This document shows, piece after piece, positions 56,500 to 64,000 of a stretch of 64,000 nt of DNA. This DNA comes from Pseudomonas sp. P5_109. Lineage in GTDB: Bacteria > Pseudomonadota > Gammaproteobacteria > Pseudomonadales > Pseudomonadaceae. The notes beneath the pieces are model-generated. The model was not told where the DNA came from. It saw only the letters and a program-made list of their open reading frames with translations, and did no database searches. The first letter of the stretch is position 1; each line of letters opens with the position of its first letter. Where the stretch lies: positions 6,677,001-6,741,000 of the forward strand of contig NZ_CP125380.1 in NCBI RefSeq assembly GCF_034009455.1, read 5' to 3'. The position numbers and the translations under genes were made by a program.

Positions 56500-58002
56500 A
56501 TGCCGCAATCCCAAGCCAAGAATCTGTCCCTGATCGCCGCAATCGACCTGGGCTCCAACAGCTTTCACATGGTCGTGGCCAAGGCCCAGAACGGCGAGAT
56601 CCGTATTCTCGAGCGCCTCGGGGAGAAGGTTCAGCTGGCCGCTGGCATCGACGAAGATCGCCACCTCAACGAAGAATCGATGCAGCGCGGCCTCGACTGC
56701 CTCAAGCGCTTCGCCCAACTGATCAACGGTATGCCCGCCGGTGCCGTTCGCATCGTCGGCACCAACGCCTTGCGTGAAGCCCGCAACCGCGCCGAATTCA
56801 TCCGTCGCGCCGAAAAAATTCTCGGCCACCCGGTGGAAGTCATTTCCGGTCGTGAAGAAGCACGCCTGATCTACCTCGGCGTGTCCCACACCCTCGCCGA
56901 CACCCCGGGCAAGCGCCTGGTGGCTGATATCGGCGGCGGCAGCACCGAATTCATCATTGGCCAGCGCTTCGAACCGCTGTTGCGCGAAAGCCTGCAGATG
57001 GGTTGCGTCAGCTACACCCAGCGCTATTTCAAGGACGGCAAGATCACCCCGGCCCGTTATGCCCAGGCTTACACCGCGGCGCGACTGGAGATCATGAGCA
57101 TCGAGCACGCCCTGCACCGCCTGACCTGGGATGAAGCCATCGGCTCCTCGGGCACCATCCGCGCCATAGGTCTGGCACTGAAGGCTGGCGGCCACGGCAC
57201 CGGCGAGGTCAACGCCGAAGGCCTGGCCTGGCTCAAGCGCAAACTGATCAAGCTGGGCGACGTCGAGAAAATCGATTTCGAAGGGATCAAGCCGGATCGC
57301 CGGGCGATTTTCCCGGCGGGCCTGGCGATCCTCGAAGCGATCTTCGACTCCCTCGAACTGCAACGCATGGATCACTGCGAAGGCGCCCTGCGTGAAGGCG
57401 TGCTCTATGACCTGCTGGGCCGCCATCATCACGAGGACGTGCGCGAGCGCACCCTCACTTCGCTGATGGAGCGCTACCACGTCGATCAGGAACAGGCGGT
57501 TCGGGTCGAGCGCAAGGCGTTGCATGCGTTCGACCAGGTGGCCAAAGACTGGGATCTGGAGGACGGCGTCTGGCGCGAACTGCTCGGCTGGGCGGCCAAG
57601 GTCCATGAAGTGGGCCTGGACATCGCTCACTACCAGTACCACAAGCATGGCGCCTACCTGATCGAGCACTCCGACCTCGCCGGGTTCTCCCGGGAAGACC
57701 AGTTGATGCTCGCGCTACTGGTGCGCGGCCACCGACGCAACATCCCCAAGGACAAGTTCGCCGATTTCGGCGATGACGGCACCAAGCTGATTCGCCTGTG
57801 CGTGCTGCTGCGCTTTGCGATCCTGTTCCACCACATCCGTGGCACCCAGCAAATGCCCCAGGTGGAACTGAACGCCAATGGCAACAGCCTGGAAGTGGTG
57901 TTCCCGGAGAACTGGCTGGACGAAAACCAACTGACCCAGGCCGACTTTGAAATCGAAGCGCAATGGCTGACACGGGTCGACATCGTGTTGACCGCTCGCT
58001 GA
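56500..58002 (+). CDS. ppx: Exopolyphosphatase
   Basis: 500 aa from the ATG at 56500 ([20 protein letters not shown]). It releases phosphate from the end of polyphosphate and can act on pppGpp. The ASKHA phosphate loops [15 protein letters not shown] and [15 protein letters not shown] and the acidic site [14 protein letters not shown] are clear. The C-terminal HD-like helical domain holds [20 protein letters not shown]. The length matches E. coli-type Ppx. It converges on ppk, as usual in Pseudomonas, but here the two are separated by about 3.9 kb of inserted DNA. Confidence 0.96.
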   Translation: MPQSQAKNLSLIAAIDLGSNSFHMVVAKAQNGEIRILERLGEKVQLAAGIDEDRHLNEESMQRGLDCLKRFAQLINGMPAGAVRIVGTNALREARNRAEFIRRAEKILGHPVEVISGREEARLIYLGVSHTLADTPGKRLVADIGGGSTEFIIGQRFEPLLRESLQMGCVSYTQRYFKDGKITPARYAQAYTAARLEIMSIEHALHRLTWDEAIGSSGTIRAIGLALKAGGHGTGEVNAEGLAWLKRKLIKLGDVEKIDFEGIKPDRRAIFPAGLAILEAIFDSLELQRMDHCEGALREGVLYDLLGRHHHEDVRERTLTSLMERYHVDQEQAVRVERKALHAFDQVAKDWDLEDGVWRELLGWAAKVHEVGLDIAHYQYHKHGAYLIEHSDLAGFSREDQLMLALLVRGHRRNIPKDKFADFGDDGTKLIRLCVLLRFAILFHHIRGTQQMPQVELNANGNSLEVVFPENWLDENQLTQADFEIEAQWLTRVDIVLTAR

Positions 58003-58021
58003 AACAGGCTCGTTGAAAACG

Positions 58022-58051
58022 AAATGGCGATCCATACGGATCGCCATTTTC
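58022..58051 (+). terminator. Terminator of ppx
   Basis: Perfect stem AAATGGCGATCC / GGATCGCCATTT with a four-base loop, 20 bases beyond the ppx stop. It probably marks the ppx-side end of the ancestral ppx-ppk spacer. Confidence 0.82.
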
Positions 58052-58059
58052 CCCTCCAG

Positions 58060-58200
58060 TTACATTGATCCTCTCGCAAGCTGTTTCGGAATCAAAACCA
58101 TCTCCCGAACAGCAAATATCGATGAAATCCCGCCAAACATGTACTAACCACTAAGGTGGCTGCCAGCGTTCGAGGTAAAGGATGCAGGCCTATTCGGGTG
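58060..58200 (-). pseudogene. Decayed second copy of part of the effector toxin domain
   Basis: On the minus strand a short frame reads MFGGISSIFAVREM.. (58140 to the TAA at 58060) with an in-frame stop two codons before it. It parallels IGGVSSLLAVQEV of the full effector (residues 367-379). Bases agree too: about 26 of 36 around GCTGTTC-GGA, and TGATTC.G.AACAGC recurs at the same relative place. It lies downstream of the immunity gene, the usual place for displaced toxin ends. A different 37-codon frame (58205-58092, MHTRIGLHPLPRTLAATLVV) overlaps it and might be a real small membrane peptide. Confidence 0.55.
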
Positions 58201-58263
58201 TGCATCCAGTTAAAACTGGATGTATCGAGCGCTGAATTTGATTGTAGATTGTCACGTAACGAA

Positions 58264-58653
58264 CTAGCCGAGCTTCATTAGAACATAGCCAAACGATACC
58301 AAAATTGCACAACCAAAGAGCATCACTGCGTCAATTTGCAGAAGTCGCTTGAGATGAGGAGGGAATTTTTTAATATCGACAGGATCCACATCTCCGATGC
58401 GAATGTAGGCTTTCGACCACAACACCATGCCCCCAATTTTGTTGGTCAATACGAATCGTCCAAACCAACCCTGATCCCTCCATCTCATTCCCCAGATATG
58501 GATGTAGCGACTATTGTTCAAGGCTTGAATCATAGTGTCCAGGTGGCGCTGGCTCAGGTACAGACTGAATACGATATGCACAGCCCCCACCAGGATCGGG
58601 CCAGCCAGTAACCAGAAAGCGAACCAGGATGTACGAAACTCTTCCCCCATCAT
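58264..58653 (-). CDS. Small membrane protein, probable immunity protein to the PAAR effector
   Basis: 129 aa; I do not recognise a named family. Two membrane helices are clear: WFAFWLLAGPILVGAVHIVF (about 10-33) and IDAVMLFGCAILVSFGYVLM (about 107-127), with a basic, aromatic middle (HIWGMRWRDQGWFGRFVLTN). Its ATG overlaps the effector TGA (ATGA), so the two are made together. A membrane-embedded partner suits a toxin with a hydrophobic glycine-rich end. The DNA here is richer in A/T than the flanking ppx and ppk genes, a sign of acquisition. The role is inferred from position and topology. Confidence 0.68.
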   Translation of the reverse strand: MMGEEFRTSWFAFWLLAGPILVGAVHIVFSLYLSQRHLDTMIQALNNSRYIHIWGMRWRDQGWFGRFVLTNKIGGMVLWSKAYIRIGDVDPVDIKKFPPHLKRLLQIDAVMLFGCAILVSFGYVLMKLG

Positions 58654-60053
58654 TTCTGCGTTTTCTCGTACAAAATCTCACCAGCAAGCTCACCACCTTC
58701 ACCAACATATGCCCCACCCGCCCATGCTCCAACTCCTATCACTGCAGCAACGCATACAACTCCTCCAACTACTGTGGATACTCCCAGGGCGACGCAGATC
58801 GGGCCAGCGGTGCGCTGGGCAATTCCCGCACCTACAACGCTACCAACTGTGCCTCCCACAAATTTGCCTCCCTCAGTAAATTTCACTTTTTTGCAGGCTG
58901 TTCCAGAATCACCAACGCAAACTTCCTGAACAGCAAGCAACGAAGAAACTCCACCAATACCAATACCGATGTAACCCCCCGCCTGCATGTACTTTGCAGC
59001 ACGACTGATCGCGCTCACGTGATTGGAATACCCAGGTATCGGCCCCGGCGCACCAGCCTTGTCCCAGCGGTGCACCAAGCTGCGAGTGGAAATGCCAAGG
59101 GCCGTTTTCAATTTGGGGTGATCGCCCAAGGTAGTCTGGCCACGCAGGCGAGTGGAATTCAGCAGATGTGCATCCAACTGGGTCAGCAGGTGCTTGCGAT
59201 CGGCGAAGAACGATGGCGACCGCAGATGGCCGTGCTGACGATAATTGTCCTGATGCAGGCGCTCGATGTCTTGAAGGATGTCGCGCAAGCTGGCTAGGTG
59301 TTTTTCCAACACCACCGCGCCAACGCCAAGCCAGGTCGACGTATCACCGGTAAAAATGGCGATCTCGGCCGCATGAAGATGCATGAAGTCGGCTTCTTGC
59401 GGTGTCAGCGGGTCAAGGGCGGTCTTGACCTCTTGTGCGACCCGCATCAATTGGGCTTCCTGATAGGTACAGGAAGTGTTGTTCGGATCGCTCAGGACGA
59501 TCATCGAACCCGCCTTGATATCCCCTGTACCGGGGTTGAGCGCCTGAAATTTACTCATTACGGCAGCAGAGCGAGAAGGAAACAGCGTGGCTTCCAGCTG
59601 TTCGCGGGTCATGCTGTTGGGGACGACGTAAAAGCCCGGCTCCGCCACATCGGCTGTGCTGAATGCTGTTGGCGCTGGTTGGTTGGACGGCGCAAAAGAG
59701 GACTGTTGCGGCGCTGTCGAGTGCGGGGTTGTCGCAGGCGCGCTCATCTGAGCGGCCTGCGGTGCAGGCCTTGCGGTATTCCCGTAGATAGCGGTGAGTA
59801 CCGAGGGGATCAGTTGCGCCTTGCAAGGGCAATTGCTGTAGCTATCCAGCGTGCCCGCCATGTGTTTGCCATGGCTGATAATGTGCGATATACCGCCGAC
59901 GATCTGGTAAATCCCCTCACTCTTTCCGCAGGTTACCCTGTCGCCTTCCTTGGCATGGGCGATGCCATACAGCATGATCCGGGTATCACCATCCAGGACG
60001 GTGCCACCGCAGGTGGTCTTGTCGTTCAGGCCGATGAAGTAACCTTTGCTCAT
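58650..60053 (-). CDS. PAAR-domain type VI secretion effector with glycine-rich membrane-active C-terminus
   Basis: 467 aa. Residues 1-90 are a PAAR domain (GDTRIMLYGIAHAKEGDRVT, HMAGTLDSYSNCPCKAQLIP), which caps the VgrG spike. A Pro/Ala/Gln-rich linker (91-135) leads to a LysM-like segment (141-190: FYVVPNSMTREQLEATLFPS, GDIKAGSMIVLSDPNN). A helical region (198-335) follows. The C-terminus (355-460) has hydrophobic glycine-spaced stretches, YIGIGIGGVSSLLAV and GGTVGSVVGAG / VIGVGAWAGGAYVGEG, like membrane-disrupting T6SS toxins (Tme-type by layout). The next gene encodes a membrane protein overlapping the stop. No vgrG or tss gene is in the window, so delivery relies on a T6SS encoded elsewhere. 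AAAGGAAAACAACC precedes the ATG. Confidence 0.85.
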   Translation of the reverse strand: MSKGYFIGLNDKTTCGGTVLDGDTRIMLYGIAHAKEGDRVTCGKSEGIYQIVGGISHIISHGKHMAGTLDSYSNCPCKAQLIPSVLTAIYGNTARPAPQAAQMSAPATTPHSTAPQQSSFAPSNQPAPTAFSTADVAEPGFYVVPNSMTREQLEATLFPSRSAAVMSKFQALNPGTGDIKAGSMIVLSDPNNTSCTYQEAQLMRVAQEVKTALDPLTPQEADFMHLHAAEIAIFTGDTSTWLGVGAVVLEKHLASLRDILQDIERLHQDNYRQHGHLRSPSFFADRKHLLTQLDAHLLNSTRLRGQTTLGDHPKLKTALGISTRSLVHRWDKAGAPGPIPGYSNHVSAISRAAKYMQAGGYIGIGIGGVSSLLAVQEVCVGDSGTACKKVKFTEGGKFVGGTVGSVVGAGIAQRTAGPICVALGVSTVVGGVVCVAAVIGVGAWAGGAYVGEGGELAGEILYEKTQK

Positions 60054-60068
60054 TGGTTGTTTTCCTTT

Positions 60069-60179
60069 TCATCCGATCGGGTCCAGGATGTTCCGACCAT
60101 TGGTTGCGACCATCACTGCGTGAGTACCACCTACTAAGGCACTCAGCTCGACATGCATACGAGCTATGCGGGTGGTCAC
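60069..60179 (-). CDS. Possible small ORF or gene remnant upstream of the PAAR effector
   Basis: A 36-codon frame from GTG 60179 (or 29 codons from ATG 60158) reads ..MHVELSALVGGTHAVMVATN.. and ends IG-stop 15 bases before the effector start. The composition looks protein-like but no family is recognised. It may be the end of a degraded upstream gene or chance. Confidence 0.25.
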   Translation of the reverse strand: MTTRIARMHVELSALVGGTHAVMVATNGRNILDPIG

Positions 60180-60264
60180 GTGTGAATAGTGCGATGGACG
60201 CTAACAGCGTCGCGATCCCGGCGGCAGGGCCGACATGCGGATAAGGAAATTTCGCCTAAGAAAA

Positions 60265-60398
60265 TCAAACTTTTCCTACGACAACATATCGAGAAGGTGT
60301 TTCCAGAGGTGGCAGTCCATCATCCAACCACATGATCCGTGGTAAGCGCCCCCATGGTATGCAAAGAACTTTCTCCGCCACCAATTTGTTTCGCACAC
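60265..60398 (-). pseudogene. 3' end of an unidentified gene cut by the IS4 element
   Basis: An open minus-strand frame runs from the IS edge to a TGA at 60265: VRNKLVAEKVLCIPWGRLPR followed by IMWLDDGLPPLETPSRYVVV and GKV. It has no start of its own, reads out of the IS end, and uses A/T-ending codons like the islet. The other side of the IS is the ppk end, so the 5' part has been lost. I cannot name the family. Another open frame overlaps it, so chance is not excluded. Confidence 0.35.
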
Positions 60399-60478
60399 AA
60401 AAAAGGCGATCCCGAGGGATTAATGCCGATCAGTTAAGCCTTCTCGCTTGACCTTTGGCCGCAAGAAATCAAAATCCG

Positions 60479-61837
60479 ATGCCTGTACTGGCATCGGATT
60501 TTTTTATGCGTCTCGCTCGGGCACTGGAACTGACCCACAACATCGCCTCCACTCCCAACGCCATCGATGGATTGGATTCCTTACTCGACCCTTCTTTGGT
60601 CGAACAGGCACTTGAGCAGGCCGGTGTAGCGACCCTGCGCAAGCGGCGTTTGCCGCTGGAAATGATGCTTTGGTGCGTGATCTCCATGTCGTTCTTTCGA
60701 CGTATGTCGGCCTGGGATGTGGTCAGCCGCATGAACATCATGCTGCCGGGACAGCGTCCGCTGGTAGCGCCCAGCGCCGTAGTCCAGGCCCGTCAGCGAT
60801 TAGGCAGCGAAGCTGTACGACAGGTCTTCGATCTGACTCAGAAAAGTTGGCATGAAGCGGCCGCTCATCCAACTTGGGCCGGTTTGCGCTTACTGGGCGT
60901 CGACGGTGTCGTCTGGCGAACACCCGATACCCCCGAAAACCGTGCGCGTTACGACTCGGCCAGTAACCAGCATGGCGACACTGGTTTCCCTCAGGTGCGC
61001 ATGGTCTGCCAAATGGAGTTGACCAGCCACTTGTTGATCGGCAGTGCGTTTGACGGCTACCGCAGCAACGAAATGAAGCTGGCAGAACAACTGATCGAAA
61101 CCACGCCCGATCACTCGTTGACGCTGTTCGATCGCGGCTTTTATTCCTTGGGTTTGCTGCACCAGTGGCAGCAGGCCGGCTCCGAGCGCCATTGGCTGAT
61201 GCCATTGCGCAAAGGTGCGCAGTACGAAGTGGTTCAGCGTCTGGGTCGCCAGGATGCGGTGGTTTCGTTAAGCACTTCGCCGCAGGCTCGCAAGCAATGG
61301 CCGGGGCTGCCGGAGCGTCTGACCGCGCGACTCCTGAGCAAAACCGTCAAAGGCAAGGTATGTCAGATCCTGACCTCAATGGCCGACCCGCTGCGCTTCC
61401 CGCCCGACGAAATCGTTGATCTGTACAGTCAGCGATGGGAGATCGAATTAGGCTTTCGGGAAATGAAACAGACGCTGCTCAACAGCAGCTATACGTTGCG
61501 CAGCAAAACGCCCGAGATGATCGAGCAGGAATTATGGGGAGTGTTGTTGGGCTACAACTTGTTGCGCTATCAAATGGTGGAAATGAGTCGCCACTGCCCC
61601 GGCATTTACCCATGTGAAATGAGTTTTACCGCCTGCACCTGGGCGATCCTCGGGTTTATCAACAGCGTCTCGGCCGACCGCTCCGGGAACATCCCCAAGT
61701 ACCTGGCCGAGCTGCATGCCTCAGCCCCGCAGTATGTACTGCCTCATCGACGGGCGGAGCGCATTTACCCCCGGGCCATCAGGCTCAAATCCCCGAAGTA
61801 TCCGATCAAAAATAAAAATGCCAGTCAGCTTAACTGA
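60479..61837 (+). CDS. IS4-family transposase
   Basis: About 452 aa from the ATG at 60479. DDE residues are visible: [13 protein letters not shown] (first Asp), [15 protein letters not shown] (second Asp) and the IS4 YREK signature [15 protein letters not shown] with the catalytic Glu. An N-terminal domain ([20 protein letters not shown]) is typical. The reading frame is intact, so the element may still be active. The last codons lie within the right inverted repeat. Confidence 0.93.
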   Translation: MPVLASDFFMRLARALELTHNIASTPNAIDGLDSLLDPSLVEQALEQAGVATLRKRRLPLEMMLWCVISMSFFRRMSAWDVVSRMNIMLPGQRPLVAPSAVVQARQRLGSEAVRQVFDLTQKSWHEAAAHPTWAGLRLLGVDGVVWRTPDTPENRARYDSASNQHGDTGFPQVRMVCQMELTSHLLIGSAFDGYRSNEMKLAEQLIETTPDHSLTLFDRGFYSLGLLHQWQQAGSERHWLMPLRKGAQYEVVQRLGRQDAVVSLSTSPQARKQWPGLPERLTARLLSKTVKGKVCQILTSMADPLRFPPDEIVDLYSQRWEIELGFREMKQTLLNSSYTLRSKTPEMIEQELWGVLLGYNLLRYQMVEMSRHCPGIYPCEMSFTACTWAILGFINSVSADRSGNIPKYLAELHASAPQYVLPHRRAERIYPRAIRLKSPKYPIKNKNASQLN

Positions 61838-61845
61838 CTGGCATT
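61817..61845 (+). terminator. Perfect hairpin at the end of the IS transposase gene
   Basis: AATGCCAGTCAG (61817-61828) and CTGACTGGCATT (61834-61845) with a five-base loop spanning the transposase stop. It may stop transcription or protect against read-in; no long T run follows directly. Confidence 0.55.
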
Positions 61846-61883
61846 AATCCCGAGGGATCGCCTTTTTTTACTAGGATCTGGAG

Positions 61884-64000
61884 TTATCGAACCGCCAGAA
61901 TCGGGCTACCCAACCTCTCCAGCAATGTTGCCTGGGCGCTGCGCGGGTTCTGGTTGCCGGTCGGTGTGTTACGGATGTAACGCCCGTCCGACTGCAGGCT
62001 CCAGCTGTGGGTGTTATCGGTCAGATACAACTCCAGCTCTTTCTTGACCCGCATGATCAGCTTCTTGCCTTCCACCGGGAAGCAAGTCTCGACGCGCTTG
62101 TCGAGGTTGCGTTCCATCCAGTCGGCGCTGGACAGGAACATCTGCTCGTCGCCGCCATTGAGGAAGTAGAAGACCCGGGTGTGTTCCAGGAAGCGGCCGA
62201 TGATCGAGCGCACGTGGATGTTGTGGGACACCCCGGCGATGCCCGGTCGCAGGCAGCACATGCCACGCACCACCAGGTCGATGCGCACACCTGACTGGCT
62301 GGCCTTGTACAGCGCGCGGATGATCTTCGGATCGGTCAGCGAGTTGAACTTGGCGATGATGTGCGCCGGCTTGCCGTCGAGGGCGAACTGGGTTTCGCGG
62401 GCAATCATGTCGAGCATGCCCTTTTTCAGGGTGAACGGCGCGTGCAGCAACTTCTTCATGCGCAGCGTCTTGCCCATGCCGATCAACTGGCTGAACAGCT
62501 TGCCAACGTCTTCGCACAAGGCGTCGTCGGAAGTCAGCAGGCTGTAGTCGGTGTACAGGCGTGCATTACCGGCGTGATAGTTACCGGTGCCGAGGTGCGC
62601 GTAACGGACGATTTCACCGGCCTCGCGACGCAGGATCAGCATCATCTTGGCGTGGGTCTTGAAGCCGACAACACCGTAGATCACCACCGCACCGGCCGCT
62701 TGCAGGCGGCTGGCCAGTTGCAGGTTGGACTCTTCGTCGAACCGCGCGCGCAGCTCGATCACCGCCGTCACTTCCTTACCGTTACGCGCAGCATCCACCA
62801 GCGCATCGACGATTTCCGAGTTGGCACCGGAGCGATACAGGGTCTGGCGCACCGCCAGCACGTGCGGGTCCTTGGCGGCCTGGCGCAGCAGGTCGACCAC
62901 CGGGGTAAACGATTCGAACGGGTGCAGCAGCAGGATGTCCTGCTTGCTGATTACGCTGAAAATGTTTTCGCTGTTCTGCAGCAGTTTCGGGATCTGCGGG
63001 GTGAACGGCAGGTATTGCAGCTCGCGCTGGCTGTCCAGGCCAGTGATGCTGAACAGCCGCGTCAGGTTCACCGGACCGTTGACCTGATACAGCTCGCTCT
63101 CGCTCAGGTTGAACTGCTTGAGCAGGTAGTCGGACAGGTGTTTCGGGCAGGTGTCGGCAACTTCCAGGCGTACTGCGTCACCGTAGCGACGGGAGAACAG
63201 TTCGCCGCGCAGGGCGCGAGCCAGGTCTTCGACGTCCTCGGAGTCCAACGCCAGGTCGGCGTTGCGGGTCAGGCGGAACTGGTAGCAGCCCTTGACCTTC
63301 ATGCCCTGGAACAGGTCATCGGCATGGGCGTGGATCATCGACGACAGGAACACATAATTATCGCCAGAGCCGCCAACCTCTTCCGGAACCTTGATGATCC
63401 GCGGCAGCAGGCGCGGTGCCGGAATGATCGCCAGACCGGAATCCCGTCCGAAGGCATCGATACCCTCGAGCTCGACGATGAAGTTCAGGCTCTTGTTCAC
63501 CAGCAACGGGAACGGGTGAGTCGGGTCGAGGCCGATCGGGGTGATGATCGGCGCGATTTCGTCGCGGAAATAGCGTCGGACCCAGGTTTTCAGCTTGGTC
63601 GTCCAGTGGCGGCGACGGATGAAGCGGACCTGATGTTTTTCCAGCTCCGGCAACAGAATGTCGTTGAGGATCGCGTACTGACGGTCGACGTGACCGTGCA
63701 CCAGCTCGCTGATGCGCGCCAATGCCTGATGCGGTTGCAGACCGTCGGCGCCCGCCTGTTCACGGGCGAAGGTGATCTGCTTCTTCAGGCCGGCGACGCG
63801 AATCTCGAAGAACTCGTCCAGGTTGCTGGAGAAGATCAGCAGAAACTTCAGCCGCTCCAGCAATGGATAGGACTCGTCCAGCGCCTGTTCCAGCACGCGG
63901 ATGTTGAACTGTAGTTGCGACAGCTCGCGGTGGATGTACAGGCTGCTGTCGTCCAGGCCGGGAATGGCAATCGCCGGTGCCGCCGCAGCGGGTTCGACGA
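61884..64000 (-). CDS. ppk: Polyphosphate kinase 1, N-terminus beyond the window
   Basis: At least 705 residues are visible; the frame stays open past 64000 (..[20 protein letters not shown] precedes the window's internal start-like codon), so the start lies outside. It makes polyphosphate from ATP at the membrane. The N and head domains include [20 protein letters not shown]. The PLD-like catalytic domains carry [20 protein letters not shown] with the phospho-histidine region and [20 protein letters not shown] / [14 protein letters not shown]. The C-terminal end ..[12 protein letters not shown] is intact, 15 bases from the IS4 element. It converges with ppx. Confidence 0.96.
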   Translation of the reverse strand, partial: VEPAAAAPAIAIPGLDDSSLYIHRELSQLQFNIRVLEQALDESYPLLERLKFLLIFSSNLDEFFEIRVAGLKKQITFAREQAGADGLQPHQALARISELVHGHVDRQYAILNDILLPELEKHQVRFIRRRHWTTKLKTWVRRYFRDEIAPIITPIGLDPTHPFPLLVNKSLNFIVELEGIDAFGRDSGLAIIPAPRLLPRIIKVPEEVGGSGDNYVFLSSMIHAHADDLFQGMKVKGCYQFRLTRNADLALDSEDVEDLARALRGELFSRRYGDAVRLEVADTCPKHLSDYLLKQFNLSESELYQVNGPVNLTRLFSITGLDSQRELQYLPFTPQIPKLLQNSENIFSVISKQDILLLHPFESFTPVVDLLRQAAKDPHVLAVRQTLYRSGANSEIVDALVDAARNGKEVTAVIELRARFDEESNLQLASRLQAAGAVVIYGVVGFKTHAKMMLILRREAGEIVRYAHLGTGNYHAGNARLYTDYSLLTSDDALCEDVGKLFSQLIGMGKTLRMKKLLHAPFTLKKGMLDMIARETQFALDGKPAHIIAKFNSLTDPKIIRALYKASQSGVRIDLVVRGMCCLRPGIAGVSHNIHVRSIIGRFLEHTRVFYFLNGGDEQMFLSSADWMERNLDKRVETCFPVEGKKLIMRVKKELELYLTDNTHSWSLQSDGRYIRNTPTGNQNPRSAQATLLERLGSPILAVR

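Larger units (their letters stand above)
60399..61869 (+). mobile_element. IS4-family insertion sequence, complete
   Basis: About 1.47 kb with terminal inverted repeats: left AAAAAAGGCGATCCCGAGGG.. (60399-60438), right its near complement (61829-61869), with few mismatches. One intact transposase fills the element. No clear target duplication is seen at the edges (CGCACAC left, ACTAGGA right), which may reflect deletion after insertion or a wrong boundary by a few bases. The right edge is 15 bases from the ppk stop codon. Confidence 0.85.

Overview
This window is a 64-kb stretch of chromosome from a fluorescent Pseudomonas (P. fluorescens group). The evidence is gene order and content: the run argA - argE - CYTH/CHAD - GspE-like ATPase - gcvP - gcvHT - fbpAB-like - ubi genes - pepP - ygfB - zapA - 6S RNA - 5-FTHF cyclo-ligase - glpT - ubiD - rho - trxA - ppx - ppk is the backbone order I recall for P. 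aeruginosa PA5204-PA5242. High GC, OprD porins and dense palindromic intergenic repeats also fit the genus. No tRNA, rRNA or CRISPR array was seen.

Layout. 1-5.1 kb holds polyamine catabolism and uptake: spuB, spuC and the start of spuD on the minus strand, spuI on the plus strand, and a decayed N-terminal fragment of spuA between them. 5.3-6.8 kb has an alpha-carbonic anhydrase and a TetR regulator. 7-17.3 kb is a sulfur-scavenging block: a complete ssuEADCBF operon, the 1-Cys peroxiredoxin lsfA, two OprD-family porins and a stand-alone TauA-like binding protein. Its promoters share an A-rich GAAT motif, and the porin/tauA intergenic region holds two strong dyads. 17.5-26.5 kb has argA, argE, a CYTH-CHAD protein, an Lrp-type regulator divergent from an unknown gene, an orphan GspE-like ATPase, an SPFH/NfeD pair and a DUF2388 protein. 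26.7-32.5 kb is the glycine cleavage system, with an ArnB-type aminotransferase between gcvP and gcvHT. 32.6-35.4 kb encodes a ferric-iron binding protein and permease, without an ATPase. 35.7-40.5 kb is a ygfB-pepP-ubiH-DUF4442-ubiI-like operon for ubiquinone hydroxylation and peptide processing. 40.7-42.1 kb is zapA, 6S RNA and the cyclo-ligase. 42-50.4 kb carries assorted housekeeping genes, glpT, chaC and a ferredoxin reductase/ubiD pair. 50.5-56.3 kb has rho, trxA and an amino-acid ABC importer divergent from its likely GntR regulator. 56.5-64 kb has convergent ppx and ppk for polyphosphate turnover.

The most interesting region is 58.0-61.9 kb, an islet between ppx and ppk. It encodes a type VI secretion PAAR effector with a LysM-like linker and a C-terminal glycine-rich hydrophobic toxin domain. 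A small membrane protein, probably its immunity protein, overlaps the effector stop codon (ATGA). Downstream lies a decayed second copy of part of the toxin domain. Upstream are fragments of reading frames and a complete IS4-family element abutting ppk.

Thirteen copies of three palindromic repeat families lie at the ends of genes. Many downstream gene ends carry ordinary GC-hairpin/T-run terminators. All regulator assignments for operators are inferences from sequence symmetry and context.
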